From the NCBI GenBank assembly GCA_020633205.1, contig JACKEB010000013.1, positions 558,001-622,000 on the forward strand: DNA of 64,000 bases, read 5' to 3'. Every line of letters begins with the position of its first letter. Within the stretch, counting starts at the first letter, position 1. The notes under the pieces are model-generated. The model searched no databases. It worked only from the letters and a program-made list of their open reading frames with translations, and had not been told where the DNA came from. The position numbers and the translations under genes are program-made. Positions 35,713-44,696 of this stretch are shown here, one piece after another. The stretch comes from Polyangiaceae bacterium. GTDB lineage: Bacteria > Myxococcota_A > Polyangia > Polyangiales > Polyangiaceae.

Positions 35713-36309
35713 CTACTTCCACCGCAGTCGCGCCTCGAGCTTGACCAGCGGATAGCCCTCGAAGCTGCCATCTGGGGTGCTCTCGACGCGAGTCGGCGCT
35801 ACCTCTTTCGCGCCTGCCAGTTCGAGCAAGGTACGAACATATGCGAGGATCACCGTGGGTAGCCAAGTGGCAAGCTCTGACGGGCAGCCGCCGATCTCAA
35901 AGTACACTTCGGTCTTTCCGTGTGGCACCAGTTTGTGTTGCCCGAAGTTGTAATACTGGCCCATCAAGCGCCCAAACACGTTCGCGGCGTGGCTCGCGCC
36001 CAGCAGCTTCACGAAGACTTTGTAGATCCCTTGCAGCTCACGCCGCGCCTGCCACTCCGACGCGCGGCGCGCGATGTTGTCCAGCGTCGTGCCGCTGAGA
36101 TGCGCTGCGGCGCGGTCTAGCTCCAAGAACGGAAAGATGTCGTACCAGCCGCTCGGCAGGAAGCGCTGGGAGGCGAACCCGCGCAGCTCCGGTTCCAGTC
36201 GCTCGAGCACGGCGCGTGAACCCCCCTCGACTTCGGCATCGTAGAACTCGAGGGCGCCCGCATACGCGACGCCCTTCACCTTGAACGGGCTTTCCCCGAT
36301 CCCCCCCAT
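35713..36309 (-). CDS. uncharacterised protein, possibly DUF2378 (myxobacterial paralogue family)
   Basis: The 198-residue product starts MGGIGESPFKVKGVAYAGALEFYDAEV. It continues with FLPSGWYDIFPFLELDRAAAHLSG and a helical middle ending LMGQYYNFGQHKL. The opening K-G-V-x-x-x-G-A-L-E and the G-W-Y motif recall a family of paralogues abundant in myxobacteria (DUF2378/TIGR02265), but this is from memory and uncertain. No signal peptide. The start at 36309 is preferred because the longer frame from 36480 would read through the terminator of the next gene upstream. Confidence 0.55.
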   Translation of the reverse strand: MGGIGESPFKVKGVAYAGALEFYDAEVEGGSRAVLERLEPELRGFASQRFLPSGWYDIFPFLELDRAAAHLSGTTLDNIARRASEWQARRELQGIYKVFVKLLGASHAANVFGRLMGQYYNFGQHKLVPHGKTEVYFEIGGCPSELATWLPTVILAYVRTLLELAGAKEVAPTRVESTPDGSFEGYPLVKLEARLRWK

Positions 36310-36370
36310 GATCCCAAACCCTAACACGCTCCCGACGACGCTCTTCCGCGTTTGGCGATGCGTCCAAAGC

Positions 36371-36401
36371 AAAAACGGCTGATCCTGTTCCGGATCAGCC
36401 G
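36371..36401 (-). terminator. intrinsic terminator of the acidic secreted-protein gene
   Basis: On the minus strand CGGCTGATCC pairs with GGATCAGCCG (36376-36385 with 36392-36401, 6-base loop) and is followed by five T. It lies downstream of the gene ending at 36477 and upstream of the gene starting at 36309. Confidence 0.85.
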
Positions 36402-36476
36402 CCTGTTTGAGTGAGCCGCCTGTGTAGATCAGCAGCAGCCCTGTACCCGATCGGTCAGCTTCGACCTGCGTGACGA

Positions 36477-36899
36477 TCATTCATCGTCGTCGTCGTCATC
36501 CTCATCGTCCTCACCGCAGAAGCACTCAGCGCCTTCTTCGACGCCACACGCCTTGCGCTTGGCTTCGTCCTTCTCGAGGGTGTTGATCGATGGCTCGGCC
36601 TTGCACTCGGTCTTCCCCGCCAGCGAGCCACACTCGGGCTTGTTCGGGTACTTCCACTCGAAGCAGTCGCCATCGGGGGACTCGAGCTTCTTCGCCTTGT
36701 GGGTGACCTCTTCCGCAAGCTGCGGCGCGGCCTCGGGTGCGGCAACAGCAGCGCTCACGTCCGCCTCAGCTGCCTGGCTCTCGCTCGTGGTGACCAAGGG
36801 CGCCGCGACCAGGCCCGCTGCGATCAGGAACGAAATCACGAGTCCGACTTGGCGCCGGGACGTGGAATTGGCAGTGACAACCTCAGGACTACGCTGCAT
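36477..36899 (-). CDS. small secreted Cys-containing protein with poly-aspartate tail
   Basis: The 140-residue product has a signal peptide (SRRQVGLVISFLIAAGLVAAPLV followed by ESQAAEA), an acidic linker, six Cys in the mature part (GDCFEW, KPECGS, KTECKA, KACGVEEGAECFC) and an end of eleven acidic residues, EDDEDDDDDDE. Six Cys in 60 residues fits a small disulfide-knit domain. The acidic tail could bind calcium or other cations. No family was recognised. The Asp run is coded by a GAC/GAT trinucleotide repeat at 36480-36510, which may vary in length. Confidence 0.6.
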   Translation of the reverse strand: MQRSPEVVTANSTSRRQVGLVISFLIAAGLVAAPLVTTSESQAAEADVSAAVAAPEAAPQLAEEVTHKAKKLESPDGDCFEWKYPNKPECGSLAGKTECKAEPSINTLEKDEAKRKACGVEEGAECFCGEDDEDDDDDDE

Positions 36900-37020
36900 A
36901 GCCGTGCTCTAGCACCGCTACGGCCGAATTTGAATGCTTCAGACGCCAGCCAGAGTGCCCCGTTCGGGGGCCGTGACGCACTCGCCCGATGGAGCGAAGG
37001 CGTCTCCGCGTTCTTCCCCC

Positions 37021-39663
37021 ATGGAAGCCGCCGCGTCCCTGGATTTAGCCTGGTTTCGCGTCTTGGCGCGTCTTGCGGCGTTGGCCATCGGGCTGGGCCT
37101 GACGGCCTGCGATCGCAAGCCCAGTGTGGGAGCGACGCCCGCGGTGTCGGCGGCGCCTTCCGCCAGCGCGGACGCGGACGAAGGCGAGCAGGCCGCGGCA
37201 GCGGACCCCAAGGAGCAACTGGACCCCGCGATCTGGCGCCCCAACCCCGAGGCGCCACCCAAGGACCGCCTGCCAGGCACGGACGCGAGCGTCGAGGACC
37301 TGCGTGCGTTCATCAAGGCCCATCCAGAGCACGCGAAGCGTGCTGAACTCGAAGCGCGCCACGACGAGCTGCTCGCGCCGTGCTTGGTGAGCCAGGTGCC
37401 AGCCGCCCAGAACTGGCCGTATCGCGTCGCGAGCTGCAGTCCTGAACAGGTGCTCGTCGCTGAAGGCATGGAGCAGCGCGCCGACCGTTACCTCGCGGAA
37501 TGCATCGTGTGCAAGGACGAGTTCATGGTCAAGGCGCTGCGCACGCGTATGCGCTCGGCAGCGCCGACGGCTCGACGTGAGGCGGCACTGCACCGCGTCG
37601 AAGTTGGCTTGTTCAACCGCGATGTGGACGCCGCACAGCAGGCCATCGCCGACCACGCCTACTTGGGCGATGCGTTCCTGAACTACGCGCGACGCAAGCT
37701 CAAACGCCGCTTCAAGCCCGACGAGTTGAAAGGCGATCTCGGCGACCCGAGCTGCTCGCTGCCAGTTCCCGCCGGTGGAGGTACGCGCGTCTTCTTCTCT
37801 CCCGAACAACCGGAAAACGGCGAAGCCTTCCGGGTGATCGCGGTGAGCGAGACGGCGCGCTCCGGTGCGGCCCTTGATTTGATCCGCGCGGATGGGGGTG
37901 AGGTCAAACTCGAGCTAGCGCAGCACGGTGGGGGGCCGCCGTATTACTGGGTTGGCAAAGCGAAGCTCGATCGTGGCAGCTACCGCGTCAGGCTACGGGG
38001 CGGCAGCGAAGCACCCCTTTGCCAGCGCTTCGCGGTCAAGGGCCGTACGGCGCCCCGCCCACAAACCGAAGGCGAGGTGTGGCCCACCCGTAGGAGCTGG
38101 GATCGAGACTACGAGAACCTCTATTCCGTGTGGATTAGTACGCTGTTCGATGCTCCAGAGGCCACGACCTGGCACGGCTTTCACAGCGTCACTCAGGAGG
38201 CAGATCGCAACATCTTGTTCGACCACCTGGGCCTCGCGGAAGATTCGGGCAAGGGGCCCAACGCACTCAACATGACCCCCGACTGCGCCGACGGTCCGCA
38301 CTTCTTTCGAGCCTACTTCGCGTGGAAGCTCTCGCTCCCGTTTGGTTACCACCGCTGCCGCTTTGGCAGCCTCACTGGCGCGCCGAAGTGCGCCGATTGG
38401 ACCACCAACGAAGGCGTCGCGCCGGAGCCTGAGAAGAAGCCCAAGCAGGCCAAGCTCGCCAAGGCTGAAGACGACGCAACACCCAAGCTTGCTGACGCTG
38501 GGGCGCTTGCCACCACGACGGACGCTGGCGCTGACGCTGGCGACCCAGAGCAAGCGCGCAAGCCCGAGCGCAAGGTGCCGTTCATCCGTTTGACGGAGCC
38601 GCGGGACCCGCCGACTCGCGAAATGACGCGCTTTTTGGCGCTGGTGAAGAACGAGATCAACGCGCGCAGCCTGCGCACGGACTTCGCCGATAGCGTCACC
38701 GACTTGTATCCGGTGCCGCTTACCCGCGAAGCGTTGCGGCCGGGCACCGTGTATTCGGATCCCTACGGACACACCTACACCTTGGTGAAGTGGCAGCCGC
38801 AGACCAAGGAGCAAGCGGGCGTGCTGCTCGCAGTGGACGCGCAGCCCGACGAGACCATCAACATCAAGCGCTTCTGGCGCGGCAACTTCCTGTTCTCGCC
38901 CCTCGGTAAGATCGACGGCCACGGCTTCAAGGCGTTTCGGCCCATCGTGATCCAAGAAGGCCACGACGGAGAGCCGGATCGCCTCGACTTGCTCTCGAAC
39001 TGGGAAGTCTCTGTTGCGCGAGGCTACTCCAACTACAGCCCTGAGCAGGAGGGCTTCGACGCCCCCGGCTTCTATGGACGCATGGAGCAACTGATCAACC
39101 CGGAGCCCTTGAGCCCCGTGCTGGCGTACAAGGAGCTCCATCGGGCCCTGCATCGTCAGCTCAAGCAGCGCGTCAAAGAGATCGAGCTGGCCCAAGAATA
39201 TCTGCGCAGAAATCCTAATGAGACCATCGATATGCCGCGCGGCCAGGCGATCTTCCGCACCACGGGTCCCTGGGAGGCGCTGAGCACGCCCTGCCGCGAC
39301 CTACGACTGCTGGTCGGCATCGACGCGCTGCGCGACTTTCCAGAGCAGGTCATTCGCGTCGCGCCTCAGCCCGATGTACTGCGAAAGCACCTCGCGCGAC
39401 TGCATGAAGCGTGGAGCCGCGCGCGCCATATCAGCTACACCAAGAGCGACGGCACCACGCAGCAGCTGAGCCTGTTCGATGTGCTCCAGCGCGCGACCAA
39501 CCTCGAACTCGGCTGGAACCCCAACGATTGCCCCGAGCGTCGCTGGGGTGCGCCTGAAGGTTCGGAAGAGGCCAAGAGCTGCAAGGCCAACGCACCGGAC
39601 GAGCAACGGGAGCGCATGGAAGCGTTCCGCCACTGGTTTGCGCACCGCTACAGCTGCGGCTAG
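37021..39663 (+). CDS. large lipoprotein of unknown function
   Basis: The 880-residue product starts MEAAASLDLAWFRVLARLAALAIG and has the lipobox LGLTAC followed by a low-complexity Ala/Ser/Asp linker. The N-terminal part contains several Cys (APCLVSQV, VASCSPE, AECIVCKDE). A region of about residues 470-510 is Lys/Ala/Asp-rich and probably unstructured. The C-terminal 350 residues contain LVGIDALRDFPEQVIRVAPQP and ELGWNPNDCPERRWG; no catalytic motif was recognised. It is a candidate surface or periplasmic protein specific to this lineage. The longer frame from 36934 lacks a signal peptide at its start, so 37021 is preferred. It lies between GH1 and GH31 glycosidase genes. Confidence 0.6.
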   Translation: MEAAASLDLAWFRVLARLAALAIGLGLTACDRKPSVGATPAVSAAPSASADADEGEQAAAADPKEQLDPAIWRPNPEAPPKDRLPGTDASVEDLRAFIKAHPEHAKRAELEARHDELLAPCLVSQVPAAQNWPYRVASCSPEQVLVAEGMEQRADRYLAECIVCKDEFMVKALRTRMRSAAPTARREAALHRVEVGLFNRDVDAAQQAIADHAYLGDAFLNYARRKLKRRFKPDELKGDLGDPSCSLPVPAGGGTRVFFSPEQPENGEAFRVIAVSETARSGAALDLIRADGGEVKLELAQHGGGPPYYWVGKAKLDRGSYRVRLRGGSEAPLCQRFAVKGRTAPRPQTEGEVWPTRRSWDRDYENLYSVWISTLFDAPEATTWHGFHSVTQEADRNILFDHLGLAEDSGKGPNALNMTPDCADGPHFFRAYFAWKLSLPFGYHRCRFGSLTGAPKCADWTTNEGVAPEPEKKPKQAKLAKAEDDATPKLADAGALATTTDAGADAGDPEQARKPERKVPFIRLTEPRDPPTREMTRFLALVKNEINARSLRTDFADSVTDLYPVPLTREALRPGTVYSDPYGHTYTLVKWQPQTKEQAGVLLAVDAQPDETINIKRFWRGNFLFSPLGKIDGHGFKAFRPIVIQEGHDGEPDRLDLLSNWEVSVARGYSNYSPEQEGFDAPGFYGRMEQLINPEPLSPVLAYKELHRALHRQLKQRVKEIELAQEYLRRNPNETIDMPRGQAIFRTTGPWEALSTPCRDLRLLVGIDALRDFPEQVIRVAPQPDVLRKHLARLHEAWSRARHISYTKSDGTTQQLSLFDVLQRATNLELGWNPNDCPERRWGAPEGSEEAKSCKANAPDEQRERMEAFRHWFAHRYSCG

Positions 39664-39719
39664 CGCCGCGCCCTTTGGAACCGGGTTCGATGTGGCCGGG
39701 GGTATGAGCGCTTGATAAA

Positions 39720-41831
39720 TTGTCCGCTGTGCGGACGCTTCTGTTCGGAATCTCGCTGGCTTTTCTCACGCTGTCGTTGATTGCCTGTTCCGGTGACGAC
39801 GAGGGCGACCTCACCCCCAAAACATTCGAGGTCGGCGACGCCAAAGTAACACCTGATCGCGGCGGCTCTGTGGTGGTTTCCGTCGGCGACCGCGATCTCG
39901 TCGAACTCGCGAGCCAAGGGCCCATCGCGAGGCGCTTCGACTGGAGCTTCCAGGGGTCAACGGCGCTCTTCACCTTCAACCGCGACAACGAACAAGCCGT
40001 GCAACTCGAGTACGACGTCGGTGGCGTCGTCGCCCTCGGTGGTGAAGTGCTGATCCCGCTGCGTGCCTCGAGCGGGTTTGGGGGGGAGGAAGCGCTCGCC
40101 GGCACCGTTCATTTCAGCGAAGAGCGCCTCGGTACCACGCGGATACGTGTCGAGCTGAGCGCCGGGTACGATTCTCTGGCGTTACCCATCGTGTGCACGC
40201 CAGAGGCCTCCTTCTACGGCTTCGGCGGTCAGTACAACGCCATCGACCAGCGAGGAGAAGCCTTTGACCTGTTCGTGCGCGAGCAAGGCATCGGTCGTGA
40301 CCCCGAAAAGCCGTACGGCTTCACGAATGGCGGACCCCACACGACCTACTTCCCTATGCCGTACTTCGTCGACGCCCGAGGGTTCGGCGTGTACTGGCGC
40401 ACGGATCACCGCAGCTTGCTCGACTTGTGTCAGTCGGACCCTGACGTCGCTTGGATCGAGGTCGAGAGCGGTGAGCCCCTCGATCTCCTGGTCCTGCACG
40501 GCCCGACCATGCCCCGGGTGATCGAGGCGCTGAGCGAAGAGGTTGGGCGCCCCACGGCGCCGCCGAGCTGGGCGTACGACCTGTGGGTGGGATCTCAAGG
40601 CGGCCGCGACCAAGTGCTGGCGGACGTCGACGCGATTGAATCCGCGGGGATCCCTGCGGGCGCCTTCTGGGTGCAGGACTGGACGGGGATCCGCCAGAAC
40701 CTCGATGGCGGCTTCGGCGTGAACTACCGCTGGACGGCCGACGACACGCTGTATCCGGATTTGCCCGGCATGATCGCGGGCCTTCACGACCGGGGTTACC
40801 GCTTCTTGAGCTACGCGAATCCTTTCGTGCCGAAGAACCTGAACCACTTCGACGAAATGGATGCCCAGGGTCTCTTGATACACGACGCGGACGGCAACAC
40901 CTTCACGCCCATCGCGCCGAACGGTACCGCTTCCATGCCGGACCTCACGAACGATGCCGCGCGGCAATACGTCAAGGGCTATCTGCGCCAGATGGTGAGG
41001 GACGGCCATGACGGTTGGATGGCGGATTTCGGGGAGTGGCTGCCGCTGAACGCGGTGCTCAGTGACGGCAGCGACCCCCTCGTGGCGCACAACCGCTACC
41101 CCATCGAGTGGCACCGGCTGTGGCGCGAGGTGATGGACGAAGAGCGACCGAACGGCGACTTCGCGGTGTTTGGGCGTTCGGGCTTCCCCGGCGTGCAACA
41201 GGTGAGTCAGATCCACTGGATCGGCGATCAAGAGTGCGACTTCAAGCCGACGGACGGCTTGCCGACGGTGGTGCCGGCGCTGATCAACTTCGGGCTCTCG
41301 GGTGTGCCGTATGTCACCCACGACATCGCCGGCTTCAGCGGCGGACCCCGCACCAAGGAGCTGTTTCTGCGTTGGACGGAGCTCGGCGCCTTCACGCCCA
41401 TCATGCGCACGCACCAGGGAAACAAGAAGCTCGAGAACTGGGCTTGGGACAGCGATGCGGAGACGATCGCCCACTTCAAGCGCTTCGTGCTGATCCACCA
41501 GGCACTGCGCCCGGAGTTCGAGCGCCTGGCGGCCGAGAGCGAGGCAACGTCAATACCCAGCATTCGCGCGCTGGCCATGCAATTCCCCGAGGATGCAGGC
41601 AGTCGCGCGATCAGCGACGAGTTCATGCTGGGTGAACGCGTGCTGGTCGCGCCGGTGGTGACCGAAGGCGCCAGCAGTCGAGAGGTGTATTTGCCTCCCG
41701 GTACCTGGAAGCATGCGCTGACCGGAGAGGCGTTCGAAGGCGGTCAGCGAGTGACGGTGCAGGCGCCGATCGGGACCCCGCCGGTGTTCGTCACGGCGGA
41801 GTTCAGCATCGATCTCAGCTCAATCCAGTAG
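39720..41831 (+). CDS. GH31 family alpha-glycosidase lipoprotein (YihQ-like subgroup)
   Basis: The 703-residue protein has a signal peptide with lipobox SLIAC and a GH31 catalytic domain. The nucleophile is probably Asp436 in DGWMADFGEWLP and the acid/base Asp503 in HWIGDQECDF; both segments resemble the YihQ (sulfoquinovosidase) subgroup more than classical alpha-glucosidases. The N-terminal beta-sandwich contains EASFYGFGGQYNAIDQRGEAFDL. The pocket segment reads QDWTGIRQNLDGGFGVNYRW. Substrate cannot be fixed from sequence. Start is a TTG at 39720 or a GTG at 39729. The gene is convergent with the serpin pair. Confidence 0.85.
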   Translation: MSAVRTLLFGISLAFLTLSLIACSGDDEGDLTPKTFEVGDAKVTPDRGGSVVVSVGDRDLVELASQGPIARRFDWSFQGSTALFTFNRDNEQAVQLEYDVGGVVALGGEVLIPLRASSGFGGEEALAGTVHFSEERLGTTRIRVELSAGYDSLALPIVCTPEASFYGFGGQYNAIDQRGEAFDLFVREQGIGRDPEKPYGFTNGGPHTTYFPMPYFVDARGFGVYWRTDHRSLLDLCQSDPDVAWIEVESGEPLDLLVLHGPTMPRVIEALSEEVGRPTAPPSWAYDLWVGSQGGRDQVLADVDAIESAGIPAGAFWVQDWTGIRQNLDGGFGVNYRWTADDTLYPDLPGMIAGLHDRGYRFLSYANPFVPKNLNHFDEMDAQGLLIHDADGNTFTPIAPNGTASMPDLTNDAARQYVKGYLRQMVRDGHDGWMADFGEWLPLNAVLSDGSDPLVAHNRYPIEWHRLWREVMDEERPNGDFAVFGRSGFPGVQQVSQIHWIGDQECDFKPTDGLPTVVPALINFGLSGVPYVTHDIAGFSGGPRTKELFLRWTELGAFTPIMRTHQGNKKLENWAWDSDAETIAHFKRFVLIHQALRPEFERLAAESEATSIPSIRALAMQFPEDAGSRAISDEFMLGERVLVAPVVTEGASSREVYLPPGTWKHALTGEAFEGGQRVTVQAPIGTPPVFVTAEFSIDLSSIQ

Positions 41832-41833
41832 CG

Positions 41834-43120
41834 TTAGGTTGGATCCGTAACCTGACCCATGAACAGGATGAAGCCGGTGTGCACATCGCGGATCAAGAAC
41901 AGAAACGGGTGATCCGCGCGGATTTCTGGTTGCTGAGGCGGTAGTGAGAGGCGCACGATGCCGGCCCCCGTAGCGGCGGCGGCCTCGGTACCCTCCTCGT
42001 TCACCTCGATGAAGCTCTGATGGTAGACGTCGCTGACGGCATAGGGTTGGTCGCCGAAGATCCCGCTCAAGTTGGCTCGGCGTTCGAACGCGTCGACGAC
42101 GCCAAGCGCCCGCAGCGGCCCCTTGAGCTTGACCGAGCCGTTCGGCTTGATCGTGAAGCGGGGTAGCCAGAGCCGGACCTTCGTGTCCGTTGCCTCACCG
42201 AGCCATCCGTCGAGCGCTTCACCGTTGAGGTCCTCGGTGAGCTGCTGGAGACTGCCCGGCTGCTTCGGGACGAGCAGCGTCATGCTGAAGCGTTCGCCTT
42301 GATAGGGCAGTTCGACGAGCTGCAGAGCGCTGGTTTCGGCGTACTTCAGCCGCGCGTTCAGCGCCATGGTGGGAACTTGTTTCTCTCCGCGCGGCGTCTT
42401 GAACGGCTGGTCCAGGGTTGAACCGTGTGGAAACGCCGTCTGCCATTTGCCCTTGAAGTAGACTGCGTTGGTCAGCACCAAGCGGGTGTCCGAAGTCACG
42501 CCGTCCTTTGGCATCAGGTCACGGATGTGTTGCTGCGTTTGCTCCGCTACCCAGCTGTTGATGTGCTGTCGCGAGACCTCTGTCGCGCCCACGAAGTCGA
42601 CTGCCTCGGCGCTCGCTGCGTACTTCTGCAGGGTGGCTTGGAAGTCCGAGCGGAGGTGAGATTCACGGTGCACGAAGAGGCGATTGCTCATCAACAGCTC
42701 ATACGGCTGCTGCGCCTCGGGCTTGCCATAGCACTCTGCGAGGCCGCCTAGCGCTGCGTGGCTGCGGCCCTCCGGCAGGGCCACATGCAGCGCCTGCTCG
42801 AGTTGCCGCGCGGTAGCATCTCGAGCTCCAACCCGCAGCATGTTCAGCGTGATGCCGATGCTTGCGGGAGAGATGGCGAGGTTGTCGTCGCCTTCGGGTA
42901 GCTGCCGATAGAGGTCGAAGCCGAATGCATTCGTGGCGGCCGCCATCTCGCTCACGTCTTTCGGCGGCGGCACCGCGCAGGCGGGGGCTGGGTCGAACTC
43001 CGGGTTGGCCTCAGTGGTTTTCGAAGCATCGACCGGGGCGCGAGGTTCAGGGGTGGTGGAGCAACCCAGCAGCAAAGAGACTGCGAAAGGAAGCAGCTGT
43101 AGCCGGTGCAAGTTTCTCAA
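41834..43120 (-). CDS. serpin-family lipoprotein 2
   Basis: The 428-residue product starts at a TTG that overlaps the upstream serpin's stop (TTGA) and has GGAGG seven bases before it. The signal peptide RNLHRLQLLPFAVSLLLGC ends in a lipobox. The serpin domain includes NLAISPASIGITLNML, LVLTNAVYFKGKWQTAF, the hinge EEGTEAAAATGAGIV, and the end ADHPFLFLIRDVHTGFILFMGQV. The Ala-rich hinge is that of an inhibitory serpin, which traps serine or cysteine proteases covalently after loop cleavage. Counting from the hinge places R-L-S around the scissile bond. It probably protects the cell surface from proteases and is translationally coupled to the first serpin. Confidence 0.9.
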   Translation of the reverse strand: MRNLHRLQLLPFAVSLLLGCSTTPEPRAPVDASKTTEANPEFDPAPACAVPPPKDVSEMAAATNAFGFDLYRQLPEGDDNLAISPASIGITLNMLRVGARDATARQLEQALHVALPEGRSHAALGGLAECYGKPEAQQPYELLMSNRLFVHRESHLRSDFQATLQKYAASAEAVDFVGATEVSRQHINSWVAEQTQQHIRDLMPKDGVTSDTRLVLTNAVYFKGKWQTAFPHGSTLDQPFKTPRGEKQVPTMALNARLKYAETSALQLVELPYQGERFSMTLLVPKQPGSLQQLTEDLNGEALDGWLGEATDTKVRLWLPRFTIKPNGSVKLKGPLRALGVVDAFERRANLSGIFGDQPYAVSDVYHQSFIEVNEEGTEAAAATGAGIVRLSLPPQQPEIRADHPFLFLIRDVHTGFILFMGQVTDPT

Positions 43121-44505
43121 CGGGGATCCTCCACGCGTCCCATGAAGAGGACGAAGCCAGTCTGGGTATCTCGAATCAGAAACAGGAAGGGGTGATCGGC
43201 GCGTACGACGGGATCGCTGTACGGCGAAACCCGAGCGAGTCCGAGCCCCGTCGCAGCGGTTGCGACGGTGCCCAGCTCGTCGACCTGGACGGTCGCTTGG
43301 TGAAACACGTCGTCTACGAAGTATCCGGCGTCTCCGAGGGCGCTGAAGTCCGCCTCGCTGGAGTCGAAGACTCGCTGCAGGCCAAGGGCCTTGAGCGCGG
43401 GCTTGAGCGAGCCATTGCTGACCGGTTTGACGTCGAAGCGCGGCAGGTAGACGGACACCGTCTGGGGCGTGAGGCGTCCTAGCCAAGTCCCCAAGGTCGC
43501 TTCGTCGAGGCCCCGCATCAGCTTGGTGAGGCCATAGGTGGCCTTGGGAACGATCAGCGTCATGGCGAAGCGATCGCCCTTGTACGGTAGCTCGACCAGC
43601 TGTGCGCTGGACGTTGCTGCGTACTTGAAGCGCTTCTTCAGCGTCATCAACGGGACGTCTACGTCGCTCGTCGGGGCGTGAAACGGCTGGATTTCTGTTT
43701 TCTGCTTGGAAAATGGGTGCTGCCAGAAGCCCTTGAAGTAGATGGTATTGACGATCACCGCCGAGGTCTGCGTCGAGATGCTGCCATCCGGCAGGATCTC
43801 CTTGATGTTCTGTCGCGTCTGGGTCGCGACCCAGCGGTTGATGTGCTTGCGACTGGGGTCGGGTGCGTGAGCGAAGTCGACCAGCTCGACGGGGGCCTTG
43901 TACTGCTTGAGCGCGTCACCGAAGCCCTGCTGCAGCTTGAGCGTCTTGGCGCCGAACATGCGGTTCGCCGTAAAGAATTGATACGGGTTGTGCTGGGGCT
44001 TGGAGTAGCACCGCGATAGCCCACCCACTGCCGCGTGGTGCTCCGCTACCGGCTGAGACACGGCGAGGGTGTCGACCAGCTCTCGCGCGGTGTCACCTCT
44101 CGCCCCATTGAGCAGCATGCTGAGCGCGAGGGTGATGCTCGAAGGAGAGAACACGAGGTTTCCCTCGCGGTCAGCTAGCTTGCCGTAGAGCGCGAGCGCG
44201 AACGCGCTATTGGAGTGGACGGCGGCCTGCACATTCGCGAGGTCGGGCTGCTCACAGCTCGGGCTGGCCGTCCACGCCGCGTCCAGGTCCAAGGGGGGCG
44301 GAGGTGGAGGCGCGGTCGGGGGTGAGGGAGCCTCGGGTGGAATTGCTGATTGCTCCGGCGCGGGCTCTGGTGAAGGGACGACAGTGCTCACCGTCGGCTG
44401 ACTGCTTGCTGTCTCCGGTAGCTCTGCGGCTCTCGGAGGTGGCGCCGCTGGGCTGCCAGCGCACGCGAAGAGCAGGCCAGTCAGAGCGAGGGGGCGAATG
44501 TTCAA
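43117..44505 (-). CDS. serpin-family lipoprotein 1
   Basis: The 462-residue product starts at a TTG with GGAGG six bases upstream. The signal peptide LNIRPLALTGLLFAC ends in a lipobox, followed by a long Pro/Glu/Ala-rich tether of about 80 residues. The serpin domain shows NLVFSPSSITLALSMLLNGARGDTA, VIVNTIYFKGFWQHPF and the hinge ELGTVATAATGLGLA, compatible with loop insertion and inhibition. The predicted scissile region reads A-R-V-S. The end ADHPFLFLIRDTQTGFVLFMGRVEDP is nearly the same as in the downstream serpin. The long tether would hold the inhibitor away from the membrane. Confidence 0.9.
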   Translation of the reverse strand: MNIRPLALTGLLFACAGSPAAPPPRAAELPETASSQPTVSTVVPSPEPAPEQSAIPPEAPSPPTAPPPPPPLDLDAAWTASPSCEQPDLANVQAAVHSNSAFALALYGKLADREGNLVFSPSSITLALSMLLNGARGDTARELVDTLAVSQPVAEHHAAVGGLSRCYSKPQHNPYQFFTANRMFGAKTLKLQQGFGDALKQYKAPVELVDFAHAPDPSRKHINRWVATQTRQNIKEILPDGSISTQTSAVIVNTIYFKGFWQHPFSKQKTEIQPFHAPTSDVDVPLMTLKKRFKYAATSSAQLVELPYKGDRFAMTLIVPKATYGLTKLMRGLDEATLGTWLGRLTPQTVSVYLPRFDVKPVSNGSLKPALKALGLQRVFDSSEADFSALGDAGYFVDDVFHQATVQVDELGTVATAATGLGLARVSPYSDPVVRADHPFLFLIRDTQTGFVLFMGRVEDPR

Positions 44506-44696
44506 GTAGATCCTCCAGGAAAAGAACGCCTGGTCGCGACCGGGCGGAGGGATTGGACGGTCGACGTCGTGATTCGGTCCTACAAGCGAGCTTTTTTCGG
44601 AGGATCGCCCCGTGTTGCGGTTTGCACTCAGGGCGCCAGCTGCACTCGAGCCCTGCGCCTTTGCCCTCACGGGGTTTTGTGCTTGGATTCCGCCCC

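Noticed and set aside
36310..36480. Longer start for the minus-strand gene ending at 35713
   Set aside because: The extra residues are encoded across the terminator of the upstream gene and look non-native.
43121..43486. N-terminal extension of serpin 2 into serpin 1
   Set aside because: The extension lies in another frame of the serpin 1 coding region; the TTG at 43120 has a good ribosome site and starts a proper lipoprotein signal.
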